Origin: Ideonella margarita
GTDB lineage: Bacteria > Pseudomonadota > Gammaproteobacteria > Burkholderiales > Burkholderiaceae_C
Direction of reading: 5' to 3'
Assembly: GCF_038066635.1 (NCBI RefSeq)
Contig: NZ_JBBUTI010000008.1
Coordinates: forward strand, 196,984 to 260,983
Length of the DNA stretch: 64,000 nt
The notes beneath the pieces were generated by a model. The model did not search any database and had not been told where the DNA came from. It worked only from the letters and a program-made list of their open reading frames with translations. Shown piece after piece: positions 18,899 to 28,679 of this stretch (the first letter of the stretch is position 1; each line of letters starts with the position of its first letter). A program made the position numbers and the translations under genes.

Positions 18899-21274
18899 TC
18901 AGTTCGGCTCGCTCGCCGCGCCTGAGGCGCCCCCCGCCGGCACCACCGCGGCCGCCGGCTCTTCCAGGCCGATGCGGCGCACGAACCCGCCTTCCGCATA
19001 GTCGGTGAAACGCCAGTCGCCGTCCACCTCGACAACCCCATCTGGCGGCACGGCCGGCCGCACCGGCACGCCGCGCAGGGCGCGCTCCATGTAGCTGATC
19101 CAGACCGGCAGCGCCAGGCCACCACCCGATTCCCGGCTGCCCAGGCTGCGCGGCTCGTCATAACCGATCCACACCACGGCCGTGATGTCGGGCTGGTAGC
19201 CGCCGAACCAGGCGTCCACCGCGTCGTTGGTCGTGCCGGTCTTGCCGTAGACGTCCGGCCGCTTGAGCTGGGCCTGGGCGCGCGCGGCCGTGCCGGTGCG
19301 GGTCACTTCGTTCAGCAGGCTGCCGGTGATGAAGGCGGTGCGGGCAGGCACAACGCGCAGGCTGTCATCCAGCGCGGGGGCCGGCGGCGCCTCGAACAGC
19401 ACCTTGCCCTGGGCGTCGGCAATGCGCTCGATCACCAGCGGCGTCACCTTGTAGCCGCCGTTGGCCAGCACCGCATAGGCCGAGGCCAGTTGCAGCGGGC
19501 TGGTGCTGCCGGCGCCCAGCGCCAAGGTCAGGTTGTCGGGCTGCTTGTCCAGCTCGAAGCCGTACGCCAGCAGGCCCTGGCGGGCTTCGCTCAGGCCCAT
19601 CTGCTGCACCAGCCGGATGCTGACCAGATTCTTCGATTTGGCCAGGGCGCGGCGCAGCGTCAAAGGCCCGTCGAACTGGCCGTCGGAGTTCTGCGGGTTC
19701 CAGCCGCCGATGCCGCCACCATCGGCCAGCGGCGCATCGTTGATCAGCGTGGCCGGCATCACGCCGTGCTCCAGCGCGGTGGCATACAGGAATGGCTTGA
19801 GGCTCGAGCCCGGCTGGCGCCAGGCCTGGGTGACGTGGTTGAAGGGCTGGCGGTTGAAGTCAAAGCCGCCCACCATGGCCCGCACGCGGCCGGTGGCGCT
19901 GTCGAGGGCCACCAGCGCGCCCTGGGCCTGCGGCCACTGCGCCACGGTCCAGCCAGCGCCCTGGCGCATCACGCGGATCACCGCGCCGCGCTTGAGCGCC
20001 AGCGCCGCCGGTGCCTGCGGGCTGAGCGCCGGCAGCGCCCACTTCAGACCCTCGCCGCTCAGCTTGACGCTCTCACCGGTGGCCAGCCGCACCGACACTT
20101 CCTTGGTTGAGGCCTGCAGCACCACCGCCACGCGCAGGTCTTCATCGTCGCGGTGGTCTTTCAGCACCTGGGCGGCGGCCTGCTCCGCATCGGCCAAGTC
20201 GTCCGGCAACTCCTCGTTGTCTTCCGGGCCGCGCCAGGGCTGCTTGCGCTCGTGGTCGAGCAGGCCGCGCCGCAGGGCCGCCCACGCCGCCTGCTGGTCA
20301 GCCGCCAGCAGCGAGGTCGTGACCTTGTAGCCCTTGGTGTACGCCTCTTCACCGAAGCGGTCGAACACCGCCTTGCGGGCCATTTCGGCCACGTATTCGG
20401 CATGCACCGCCGTCTGGCCCGGGCTGCGGATCTGCAGCTTCTCTGCCTTGGCCTGGGCCGCCTGGGCTTCGGTGATGACGCCAGTGGCCAGCATCCGGCC
20501 GATCACCAGCTGCTGCCGCGCCGTCGCCCGGTCAAAGTTGGTGATCGGGTTGGCAAAGGCGGGGTTCTGCGGCAGGCCGGCCAGCATCGCACTTTCGGCG
20601 ATCGACAGCTGCGCCACCGGCTTGCCGAAGTACACCTGCGCCGCCGCACCAAAGCCGTATGACCGGTGGCCGAGGTAGATCTGGTTCATGTAGAGCTCGA
20701 GGATCTGGTCCTTGCTGAGCTCCTGCTCGATCTTCAGCGCCAGCAGCGCTTCCTTGATCTTGCGCTCCGGCGTGCGCCGCGACGACAGGAAGAACGTGCG
20801 CGCCACCTGCTGCGTGATGGTGGAGGCGCCCTGTCGCATGCCGCCGGTGAAGTTGGCCACCACGGCCCGGGCCACGCCCTTGAAGTCGATGCCGCTGTGC
20901 TCGCGAAAGCGGCTGTCTTCCACCGCCAGCACCGCGTCCTGCATCAGCTTGGGCATGTCCCCAATGGGCACGAACACCCGCCGCTCGGAGCCGAACTGGG
21001 CGATCTCCACGCCGTCGCGGGTGAACACCTGCAGCGGCTGGCGCGGCTGGTAATCGGTGACCTTGTCGAGCGCCGGCAACTGCTGCGAATACCAGACCGC
21101 CGCTCCGCCCAGCAGCAGCACGCCGACCAGCACCACGGCCACCAGCGCCAGCAGCAGGGCCACGACGATGCCGCCGGCTTCTCGCCCGGCGCGGTGTTCT
21201 GGTCGACGTTCGGCAAGGCAGCCAGCAGGCCGGGCGAGGTGGCGGCGCAAGGCCGCGAGGTTCTGGATCGTCAT
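18899..21274 (-). CDS. mrcA: Penicillin-binding protein 1A (bifunctional class A PBP)
   Basis: A 791-residue inner-membrane enzyme that polymerises and cross-links peptidoglycan in the periplasm. A single membrane anchor lies near residues 36-60. The glycosyltransferase domain has EDSRFREHSGIDFKG, GASTITQQVARTFFL and RKIKEALLALKIEQ. The transpeptidase domain has SSLKPF with the active Ser, then SKN (in AKSKNLVSI) and KTGTTND. An OB-like insertion lies between them, as in PBP1a. Length is normal. The annotated ATG (21274) has no obvious purine-rich ribosome site, so the start is uncertain by up to about 30 residues. The pilM-pilQ neighbours often seen next to this gene are absent. Confidence 0.94.
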   Translation of the reverse strand: MTIQNLAALRRHLARPAGCLAERRPEHRAGREAGGIVVALLLALVAVVLVGVLLLGGAAVWYSQQLPALDKVTDYQPRQPLQVFTRDGVEIAQFGSERRVFVPIGDMPKLMQDAVLAVEDSRFREHSGIDFKGVARAVVANFTGGMRQGASTITQQVARTFFLSSRRTPERKIKEALLALKIEQELSKDQILELYMNQIYLGHRSYGFGAAAQVYFGKPVAQLSIAESAMLAGLPQNPAFANPITNFDRATARQQLVIGRMLATGVITEAQAAQAKAEKLQIRSPGQTAVHAEYVAEMARKAVFDRFGEEAYTKGYKVTTSLLAADQQAAWAALRRGLLDHERKQPWRGPEDNEELPDDLADAEQAAAQVLKDHRDDEDLRVAVVLQASTKEVSVRLATGESVKLSGEGLKWALPALSPQAPAALALKRGAVIRVMRQGAGWTVAQWPQAQGALVALDSATGRVRAMVGGFDFNRQPFNHVTQAWRQPGSSLKPFLYATALEHGVMPATLINDAPLADGGGIGGWNPQNSDGQFDGPLTLRRALAKSKNLVSIRLVQQMGLSEARQGLLAYGFELDKQPDNLTLALGAGSTSPLQLASAYAVLANGGYKVTPLVIERIADAQGKVLFEAPPAPALDDSLRVVPARTAFITGSLLNEVTRTGTAARAQAQLKRPDVYGKTGTTNDAVDAWFGGYQPDITAVVWIGYDEPRSLGSRESGGGLALPVWISYMERALRGVPVRPAVPPDGVVEVDGDWRFTDYAEGGFVRRIGLEEPAAAVVPAGGASGAASEPN

Positions 21275-21463
21275 GGGGCACAGCGAATCAAGGCGGGCTG
21301 ATTATGGGCATGTCCGCCGGGCACGGCGAACGTGGTCAGCCGCCGGGGCCGCCCTGAAGCCCTGAAAAAGCCACGGGAATGCCCGCTGTCTGTCTCCGTT
21401 GGCGAGCGCACGTTCGGCAGCACAATGGCTCTTCCTGCCTCAAGCTGCCTGGGAGCCTTTCAA

Positions 21464-23110
21464 ATGCCCGCCTGGTTGAATGCCCTGAATCAGCACTTCC
21501 CGCTGCGCTACCTGGTCTGGGTGTGCTGCGCCGTGCTTGCGCTGCTGGGTGCCTTCACCCAGGTGTCCTTCGGCACCGGCGGCTGGCTCGCGCTGCTCGG
21601 CCTGTGCGGCGTGGTGCTCGGCCTGCGCGACAGCCGCCAGCAGCGGCATGCCGTGCTGCGCAACTACCCGGTCATCGGGCACATGCGCTTCCTGCTCGAA
21701 TTCATCCGCCCCGAGATTCGCCAGTACTTCATCGAAAGCGACAACGAGGCGGCGCCGTTTTCGCGCCAGCAGCGCTCGCTGGTCTACCAGCGAGCCAAGG
21801 GCCAGCCTGACAAGCGCCCCTTCGGCACCCAGCTCGATGTGCACCACGACGGCTACGAATGGATCAACCACTCGCTGCAACCCACCGAGCTGCCCGGGCA
21901 CGACTTCCGCATCACCATCGGCGAGCACTGCGCGCAGCCCTACAGCGCCAGCGTCTTCAACATCTCGGCGATGAGCTTCGGCGCGTTGAGCGCCAATGCC
22001 ATCCTGGCGCTGAACGGCGGCGCCAAGCGGGGCGGCTTCATGCACGACACCGGCGAGGGCTCGATCAGCCAGCACCACCGGGTGCACGGCGGCGACCTGG
22101 TCTGGGAGATCGGCTCGGGCTATTTCGGCTGCCGCGGCGACGACGGCCGCTTCAACGAGGCCGCCTTCGTGGCCAATGCCACCGATCCGCAGGTCAAGCT
22201 CATCGAGATCAAGTTGTCACAGGGCGCCAAGCCCGGCCACGGCGGCGTGCTGCCGGGCCCGAAGGTGACGCCCGAAATCGCCCTGGCGCGCGGCGTGCCG
22301 GTGGGCGTGGATTGCGTGTCACCGGCGGCGCACAGCGCCTTCAGCACCCCGCGCGAGCTGCTGCAGTTCGTGCAGCGGCTGCGTGAACTCTCCGGCGGCA
22401 AGCCCGTGGGCTTCAAGCTGTGCATCGGCCACCCCTGGGAGTGGTTCGCCATCTGCAAGGCCATGCTCGACAGCGGCATCACGCCCGATTTCATCGTGGT
22501 GGACGGCGCGGAAGGCGGCACCGGCGCCGCACCGCTTGAATTCACCGACCACGTCGGCGCGCCGCTGCAGGAAGGCCTGCTGCTGGTGCACAACACGCTG
22601 GTGGGCCTGAACCTGCGCAGCCGCATCCGCATCGGCGTGGCCGGCAAGATCATCGGCGCCTTCGACATCGCCCGCGCGATGGCGCTTGGCGCTGACTGGT
22701 GCAACTCGGCGCGCGGCTTCATGTTCGCGCTGGGCTGCATCCAGGCGCAGAGCTGCCACACGGGCACCTGCCCGACCGGTGTCACCACGCAAGACCCGAC
22801 CCGCCAGCGTGCGCTGGTGGTGCCTGACAAGCTGGAGCGGGTCTACCGCTACCACCTCAACACGCTGCACGCGCTGCAGGAGCTGGTGCAGGCCGCCGGG
22901 CTGAAGCATCCGGGCGAGATCAGCCCGCAGCACATCGTGCACCGGGTGGGGGGCGATGAGGTCAAGCTGCTGATCCACCACCTGCCCTTCCTGAAGCCGG
23001 GGCAGCTGGTGGATGCGATCGAAGGCCGGGCGGACTGGCCGCACGGCGTCTACAAGATGTACTGGCCGCTGTCGCAACCCGACAGCTTCACCCCGGCCGC
23101 GATGGCCTGA
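21464..23110 (+). CDS. FMN-binding glutamate synthase-like protein
   Basis: A 548-residue protein with the FMN/Fe-S domain of glutamate synthase (Glu_synthase, GltS) but no amidotransferase half. Two hydrophobic segments lie at residues 15-55, so it is membrane anchored. Core motifs: ISAMSFGALSANAILALNGGAK, SQGAKPGHGGVLPGPKVT, VDGAEGGTGAAPLEF and the cysteine cluster CIQAQSCHTGTCPTG that would carry a 3Fe-4S centre. The ATG at 21464 has GGGAG nine bases upstream; an in-frame ATG at 21425 is less likely. The physiological reaction of these single-domain forms is unknown. It converges with the GST gene. Confidence 0.88.
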   Translation: MPAWLNALNQHFPLRYLVWVCCAVLALLGAFTQVSFGTGGWLALLGLCGVVLGLRDSRQQRHAVLRNYPVIGHMRFLLEFIRPEIRQYFIESDNEAAPFSRQQRSLVYQRAKGQPDKRPFGTQLDVHHDGYEWINHSLQPTELPGHDFRITIGEHCAQPYSASVFNISAMSFGALSANAILALNGGAKRGGFMHDTGEGSISQHHRVHGGDLVWEIGSGYFGCRGDDGRFNEAAFVANATDPQVKLIEIKLSQGAKPGHGGVLPGPKVTPEIALARGVPVGVDCVSPAAHSAFSTPRELLQFVQRLRELSGGKPVGFKLCIGHPWEWFAICKAMLDSGITPDFIVVDGAEGGTGAAPLEFTDHVGAPLQEGLLLVHNTLVGLNLRSRIRIGVAGKIIGAFDIARAMALGADWCNSARGFMFALGCIQAQSCHTGTCPTGVTTQDPTRQRALVVPDKLERVYRYHLNTLHALQELVQAAGLKHPGEISPQHIVHRVGGDEVKLLIHHLPFLKPGQLVDAIEGRADWPHGVYKMYWPLSQPDSFTPAAMA

Positions 23111-23114
23111 GGGC

Positions 23115-23732
23115 TCAGGCCGCCGGCGGCGCGGTGTCGATGAAGCTCGGCCGGGCGGCCAGCTTGTCGTGCAGGCGCTGCAGGTTCGGGTACGGCGTGC
23201 GCCAGTCGATCTCCGGATAGCGGAAATCCAGGTAGCCCAGGGCGCAGCCCACGGCGATGTCAGCCAGGCTGAGGTGGATGCCGACGCACCAGGGCTTGTC
23301 GCCCAGGCCGGTGCTCATGGCGGCCACGGCAGCGTTCACGCGGACCATCTGGCGATCAACCCAGGCTTGCGAGCGCTGGGCTTCGGTGCGGCCGGTCCAG
23401 TGCAATTCCATGCGGGCGAGGATGCTGGCGTCGAGCAGGCCGTCGGCCAGCGCTTCCCAGGTGCGCACTTCAACCCGTTCGCGGCCGGTGCCGGGAATCA
23501 GCTTGCCGACCGGCGACAGGGTGTCGACGTATTCCACGATGACGCGGGAGTCGAAGACCGCCTCGGCGCCTTCCATCACCAGGCAAGGCACCTTGCCGAG
23601 CGGGTTGGACGCGAGGATGGCGTCATTGCCCCAGACGTCTTCCAGCACGAACTGGTAGTCGAGCTTCTTCTCTGCCAGCACAACCCGGACTTTGCGCACG
23701 TAAGGGCTGGTGAGTGAACCGATCAGTTTCAT
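23115..23732 (-). CDS. Glutathione S-transferase family protein
   Basis: A 205-residue GST. The N-terminal thioredoxin fold begins MKLIGSLTSPYVRKVRVVL; Ser9 or the adjacent residues are the likely glutathione-activating group. NPLGKVPCLVMEGAEAVFDSRVIVEYVD holds the cis-Pro and the Asp-Ser glutathione site. The C-terminal helical domain contains SLADIAVGCALGYLDFRYP, the N-capping box. The sequence resembles YibF-type GSTs. It ends 4 nt after the glutamate-synthase-like gene on the opposite strand. Substrate unknown. Confidence 0.88.
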   Translation of the reverse strand: MKLIGSLTSPYVRKVRVVLAEKKLDYQFVLEDVWGNDAILASNPLGKVPCLVMEGAEAVFDSRVIVEYVDTLSPVGKLIPGTGRERVEVRTWEALADGLLDASILARMELHWTGRTEAQRSQAWVDRQMVRVNAAVAAMSTGLGDKPWCVGIHLSLADIAVGCALGYLDFRYPEIDWRTPYPNLQRLHDKLAARPSFIDTAPPAA

Positions 23733-23889
23733 GTGTAGTTTGTCGAGGTCTTCCCTTGGGCTTTCATTCTAACGAAGGCCGTCGCAAGCAGCGTCGCAAG
23801 GGAAAGACAGCCTCTGAGGCGCTGAGCCTTAAAATAGGGGGCTTCCCGCAGCGCGATCCCCGCGCCGCGACCAGACCGTCTGCACGCCC

Positions 23890-25269
23890 ATGAGCTTTTC
23901 CACCCTGATGGCCCTGTCCCCCCTCGACGGCCGTTACGCCGCCAAGGTGGCCGATCTGCGCCCGCTGTTGTCCGAATTCGGCCTGATGCACCGCCGTGTG
24001 CAGGTGGAGATCGAGTGGTTCATCGCCCTGTCTGACGCCGGCCTGGACGGCTTCGCCCCCCTGTCGGAGGCTGGCCGCACCCATCTGCGCTCGCTGATCA
24101 CCGGCTTCGCGGAAGAAGATGCCGCCGCCATCAAGCACATCGAGAAGACCACCAACCACGACGTCAAGGCCGTGGAGTACTGGCTGAAGTCGAAGCTCGA
24201 AGGCCATGCCGAGCTGATCGCCGCCAGCGAATTCATCCACTTCGCCTGCACCAGCGAGGACATCAACAACACCAGCCATGCGCTGATGCTGCAGGCCGCG
24301 CGCCGTGACGTGCTGCTGCCGTCGCTCGACCGCATCATCGACACGCTGGTGGCCATGTCGCACCGTTTTGCCGATGTGCCGATGCTCTCGCGCACCCACG
24401 GCCAGACCGCCAGCCCGACCACCGTGGGCAAGGAAGTGGCCAACGTGGTCGCCCGCCTGAACACCTCGCGCCAGCGCATTGCCGCCGTGCCGCTGCTGGC
24501 CAAGATGAACGGCGCCGTGGGCAACTACAACGCCCACAGCCTGGCCTACCCCGACAAGGACTGGGAAAGCTTCTCGCGCAACGTGGTCGAAAACCACCTG
24601 GGCTTGACCTTCAACCCGTACACCATCCAGATCGAGCCCCATGACTACATGGCCGAGCTGTTTGACGCCGTCACCCGCACCAACACCATCCTGATCGACT
24701 TCTCGCGCGATGTGTGGGGCTACATCTCGCTGGGCTACTTCAAACAGAAGCTCAAGGACGGCGAAGTGGGCTCGTCGGCGATGCCGCACAAGGTCAACCC
24801 GATCGACTTCGAGAACGCCGAAGGCAACTTCGGCCTGGCCAACGCCCTGCTGGCCCACCTGAGCCAGAAGCTGCCGATCAGCCGCTGGCAGCGCGACCTG
24901 ACCGACTCGACCGTGCTGCGCAACATGGGTGTGGCGCTGGGTTACGCCCTGCTGGGCTATGACTCGCTGTCACGCGGCCTGGGCAAGCTGGAAATCAATG
25001 TTGACGCACTGGCCGCCGACCTCGACGGCGCCTGGGAAGTGCTGGCCGAAGCCATCCAGACCGTGATGCGCCGCCACGCGCTGCCGCAGCCCTACGAGCA
25101 GCTCAAGGCCTTCACCCGCGGCAAGCCGATGACCCGCGAGATGATGCAGGGCTTCATCGCCAGCACCGACCTGCCGCAGACCGAAAAAGACCGCCTGCTG
25201 GCCATGACGCCGGGCAGCTACATCGGCCAGGCCATCGTGCTGGCCCAGGGCATCAGCGCCGTTCGCTGA
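23890..25269 (+). CDS. purB: Adenylosuccinate lyase
   Basis: A 459-residue enzyme of purine synthesis that releases fumarate from SAICAR and from adenylosuccinate. Motifs: MALSPLDGRYAAKV at the start, EFIHFACTSEDINNTSHALM, SRTHGQTASPTTVGKE with the catalytic His, and the lyase signature SSAMPHKVNPIDFENAEG. Length matches the proteobacterial PurB form. The start MSFSTLMALSPLDG is supported by the family N-terminus. Its 3' end overlaps a convergent small gene by 17 nt. Confidence 0.96.
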   Translation: MSFSTLMALSPLDGRYAAKVADLRPLLSEFGLMHRRVQVEIEWFIALSDAGLDGFAPLSEAGRTHLRSLITGFAEEDAAAIKHIEKTTNHDVKAVEYWLKSKLEGHAELIAASEFIHFACTSEDINNTSHALMLQAARRDVLLPSLDRIIDTLVAMSHRFADVPMLSRTHGQTASPTTVGKEVANVVARLNTSRQRIAAVPLLAKMNGAVGNYNAHSLAYPDKDWESFSRNVVENHLGLTFNPYTIQIEPHDYMAELFDAVTRTNTILIDFSRDVWGYISLGYFKQKLKDGEVGSSAMPHKVNPIDFENAEGNFGLANALLAHLSQKLPISRWQRDLTDSTVLRNMGVALGYALLGYDSLSRGLGKLEINVDALAADLDGAWEVLAEAIQTVMRRHALPQPYEQLKAFTRGKPMTREMMQGFIASTDLPQTEKDRLLAMTPGSYIGQAIVLAQGISAVR

Positions 25270-25471
25270 GCGCCACCACCTGCGGGCTGTCATGGCTGGC
25301 CACATCGGCCAGTGACAGCCCGATGGACAACATCGCCACCGAGGCCACGGTGCTGACCGCCAGCACCCACAGCGGCGACAGGCGCGACAGGTGATCTTCC
25401 GGCTCCTGCGGGTAGTCCGCCGGGGCAGACGCTTGATCGTGCTGGTCGGCGTGGGTCAGGGGGTCAGGCAT
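25253..25471 (-). CDS. Small single-pass membrane protein, hypothetical
   Basis: A 72-residue reading frame starting MPDPLTHADQHDQASAPADY with an acidic, soluble N-terminus and one membrane helix (LWVLAVSTVASVAMLSIGLSL), then a short tail. AAGGA lies about 9-13 nt before the ATG at 25471, supporting translation. It overlaps the end of purB on the other strand by 17 nt. It lies 122 nt downstream of the Ser/Thr kinase gene and may share its transcript. I recognise no family. Confidence 0.55.
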   Translation of the reverse strand: MPDPLTHADQHDQASAPADYPQEPEDHLSRLSPLWVLAVSTVASVAMLSIGLSLADVASHDSPQVVALSERR

Positions 25472-25593
25472 GGTCGACGTCCTTGTGACTTGTTGTGGCT
25501 GCAGGTGCCGCTGTCTGTACATACGGGCTGGCAGCGCAAAACCGGCCATGTGACATGGCAGATCGCGCCCTCCCCCAGCCACCGCAACGTTGA

Positions 25594-28500
25594 TCAGCGC
25601 CCGCTCGGGCTGGCGCCCAGGTTCAACCCCGGATTCAACGCGACCCAGCGTTGCTGCCAGACCGGCCCCCAGCTGGCCAGGGACGGCACCAGCTGCGCGG
25701 CATTCGGAACGGCCGGCGGCATTCCCGGGTTCTGACACCGGGCATGCAAGGCTGATGCCAGCGCCATCGGCGGCGCCGTGGGTGGCACCGCCTGCAAGGC
25801 TGCCACCGCCTCCCCCGCCCACTGGCAGGCCTGGGGGCCGTGCCCCTGCCGCCAGGCCAGCTCGGCCGCCATCGAGGCGGCCTCACCCCGCTCCACCGTG
25901 CCGATTTCCGCGGCGGCTTCCGGGGTGATCAGCGCATGCGCCTGGGCGGCCAGTGCACTGGCCTGCACCAAATCCGTGCCTGACAGCAGGCGGGCCTGCG
26001 CAGCGCGCAGTGCCAGCCGAGCCTCGCCACGCAGGCGAACCACCGGGGTGGCTTCACGATTCGCCTCGTCCTCGACCTCGCGCCAGCGCTGCAGGGCGTC
26101 CTGTGCCGCAGCCAGGCCGGCAGGGCTGCGCACTTCGGCCACGGCCAGCGTCGCGCGGGCTTCGGCCAGTGCGCGCTCCACATGCCGGGCCTTGCCGATC
26201 TGGGCGGCTTCCGCCGTGGCCAGCGCCAGCCACTGCCGGGCCTGGGCGAGCTGCCCGCCTTGCGCCAGCACCGGCACGGCCAGGGCGCGCCAGAACGCAC
26301 GCCAGCTGTCGGGGCGCTGGCCAACGCGGCGCGAGAGCATGTCCACGGCCGAGCCGTAGGCCGTCGCCGCCGCTGGATAGTCGCCGAACTGGCCCAGCGC
26401 GCCGGCAATTTCCACATCCAGCGACGGCAGGGTCGACATCTGGGTGGCCACCGGCGTGCGCATCGCGTCTTCGCGGGTCTGCTGCAGCAGCACCAGGGCG
26501 GCCTGCGGCTGGCCAGTGCGGCGCAGCGCCAGGCCCAGCCGGTAACCGGTCTGCAGGGTGTCGACGTGGGTGGCGCCCAGCCGGGCACGGCTGCGGGCGT
26601 GGATCTGGCGGTACAGGCCGACGGCCGCCTGGAAATGGCCGAGGCGCATTTCCACGTCTGCCAGACCGGCCTCGTGCTGGGTCAGGTCCAGCTCGGACAG
26701 GCTGGGGTCGGCGCGCATCAGCGCCAGCAGGCGCACATAGGTGTCGCGGGCAGCCTGCAGCTGGGTGCCGGAGGTGGTCAGCATGCGCGCCTGGCCAGCC
26801 ACGGCTTCGGCCCGCAGCTGCGGCGGCATGCCCGGGCCGGAGAGCACCGCCTCGGCCCGCTGGAAGGCCTTGAGCGCCACGGCCCAGTCGCGCGATTCAC
26901 TCTCGGCGCCGCGCGCCAGCATCAACCGCCCTTCGATATCCGCCGGCACGTTCGGCGTGCGGGCAAACAGCGCGCCGGCTTCCTCGAGGCTGGTGGCGGC
27001 AGCGGCCTCGTCATGGCCGATGCGCGCATTGGCCAGCAGCAGCAGCGCCTCGATCTGCGCGGCGGCATCGCCCGGCATGCGGCTGCGCACATGGGCCAGC
27101 AGCTCGCTCGCCATCTTCTCGCGCTGCTCGGGCGCATCGACGTCGCGGAACAGGCCGAGCAACAGTTTCATCACCTCGCGCTGCACTTCGGGGTCGGCCA
27201 GGGGCTGCTGCCGGAGTTGCTCGGCCGAGAGATCAAGCAGTTCACGCGCGCTCACCTCCCCGGCGCGAGACGGGTTGCCGCTCAGCCACGACACCGGGCG
27301 ATACAGGTTTTGCAGGAAGTCGAGGGCCGCGCGAGCCCGCTGCGCCTCGCGCTCCGCCAGCCGGCTCTGGTGGATCGACAGCACGGTGCTGCCCACCAGC
27401 AGGGCGGCAATCACCGTGCCCAGCGAGGCGATCAGCCAGTGCCGGCGCAGCACGCGGCGCACCCGGGTGGCGAGGGAATCGGGGCGGGCCGCCACGGGCA
27501 GGCCATCCAGCCAGGCCCGCAGGTCGGCGCGGAAGGCGGCCGGCCCGCTGTAACGCGCCGCCGGTTGCTTGCGCAGCGCCATCAGCACGATGGCGTCGAG
27601 CTCGCCGCGCAGGCTGCCCGCCAGCCGGCGCGGGGTCAGCCCGAGGTGGCCGGCCACGGCCGGTGATTCATGCACCCGGCTGCTGGGGCGCGCGGGCTGG
27701 GTTTCGAGCACCGCCGTTTCGAGCTGGGCCGCGCTGCGGTGCTTGAGGCGGTACGGCTGCTGGCCGCACAGCAGCTCATACAGCACCACGCCGAGCGAAT
27801 ACACATCGCTGGCCGTGGTCAGCGGCTCACCGCGGATCTGCTCCGGGCTGGCGTAGTCGGGCGTCATGGCGCGGCCACCCAGCCGGGTGAGCTGGGTGTC
27901 CTCGCTCTGCCGGGTCTGCTCGTCCAGCAACTTCGCAATGCCGAAGTCGAGCAGCTTCACGCCGCCGTCGCGGGTGACCAGGATGTTGGACGGCTTCAAG
28001 TCACGGTGCAGCACCAGCGCGGCATGGGCATGCGCCACCGCATCGAGCACCTGCAGGAAGACCTCGACGCGTTCACGCAGGCCGAGCGCCTGCTGCTGGC
28101 ACCAGACCTGCAAGGTTTCGCCCCGCACCCGCTCCATCGCCAGCCAGGGCAGGCCGTCATCGGTGACGCCGGCGTCATAGAGCTGGGCGATATGCGGGTG
28201 GGTCAGCCGCGCCAGGATGTCGCGTTCGCGGGCCAGCCGGGCTGCCAGGTCGTCGCGCCAGGGCAGGTGCAGCGGCAGCTTCAGGGCCACTTCGCGCACA
28301 TAGGCGCCGTCCGCCCGCTCGGCCAGCCAGACCACCGACATGCCGCCCGTGCCCAGCAGCTCCACCAGCTGCCAGGGCCCCACGCGCTGCCCGGGCTGCA
28401 GGCCGTGGCCGCGGTCGGCCGCAGGCGGCGCCTGCAGGCTCGGCAGGTGGGCCAGGCGGTCGTCAGCTTCAGCTTGCCCGTGTGCGGCCAGCAGGCGCGC

Positions 28501-28677
28501 CAGCTCGGCGGCCAGGTCGGGCTCACGCTGGTGCCAATTGGCCAGCCAGTGGGCGCGTGCGGCCGCATCGGGCAGGTCCAGCGCTTCGTCCAGCAGCGCC
28601 GACAACCGCTGCCAGCGCGCCACGGCGGCGGCGTCTGGCCCGGTGGGTGGCGTGGGCTGCGGTGGCGTGGCGCTCAT
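25594..28677 (-). CDS. Serine/threonine protein kinase with C-terminal TPR-like region
   Basis: A 1027-residue membrane kinase. Kinase domain at about residues 100-375: glycine loop LLGTGGMSVVWLAE, VAxK lysine in EVALKLPL, catalytic loop HRDLKPSNIL, DFG in LLDFGIAKLL, and the APE-like YASPEQI. A membrane helix follows (WLIASLGTVIAALLVGSTVLS), then about 580 extracytoplasmic residues of helical, Ala/Leu-rich TPR-like repeats. The longer frame upstream overlaps the sigma factor; I chose the ATG at 28677, two bases after the sigma stop. A sigma factor plus Ser/Thr kinase of this build is a common pairing, suggesting one signalling pathway. Confidence 0.9.
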   Translation of the reverse strand: MSATPPQPTPPTGPDAAAVARWQRLSALLDEALDLPDAAARAHWLANWHQREPDLAAELARLLAAHGQAEADDRLAHLPSLQAPPAADRGHGLQPGQRVGPWQLVELLGTGGMSVVWLAERADGAYVREVALKLPLHLPWRDDLAARLARERDILARLTHPHIAQLYDAGVTDDGLPWLAMERVRGETLQVWCQQQALGLRERVEVFLQVLDAVAHAHAALVLHRDLKPSNILVTRDGGVKLLDFGIAKLLDEQTRQSEDTQLTRLGGRAMTPDYASPEQIRGEPLTTASDVYSLGVVLYELLCGQQPYRLKHRSAAQLETAVLETQPARPSSRVHESPAVAGHLGLTPRRLAGSLRGELDAIVLMALRKQPAARYSGPAAFRADLRAWLDGLPVAARPDSLATRVRRVLRRHWLIASLGTVIAALLVGSTVLSIHQSRLAEREAQRARAALDFLQNLYRPVSWLSGNPSRAGEVSARELLDLSAEQLRQQPLADPEVQREVMKLLLGLFRDVDAPEQREKMASELLAHVRSRMPGDAAAQIEALLLLANARIGHDEAAAATSLEEAGALFARTPNVPADIEGRLMLARGAESESRDWAVALKAFQRAEAVLSGPGMPPQLRAEAVAGQARMLTTSGTQLQAARDTYVRLLALMRADPSLSELDLTQHEAGLADVEMRLGHFQAAVGLYRQIHARSRARLGATHVDTLQTGYRLGLALRRTGQPQAALVLLQQTREDAMRTPVATQMSTLPSLDVEIAGALGQFGDYPAAATAYGSAVDMLSRRVGQRPDSWRAFWRALAVPVLAQGGQLAQARQWLALATAEAAQIGKARHVERALAEARATLAVAEVRSPAGLAAAQDALQRWREVEDEANREATPVVRLRGEARLALRAAQARLLSGTDLVQASALAAQAHALITPEAAAEIGTVERGEAASMAAELAWRQGHGPQACQWAGEAVAALQAVPPTAPPMALASALHARCQNPGMPPAVPNAAQLVPSLASWGPVWQQRWVALNPGLNLGASPSGR

Positions 28678-28679
28678 CG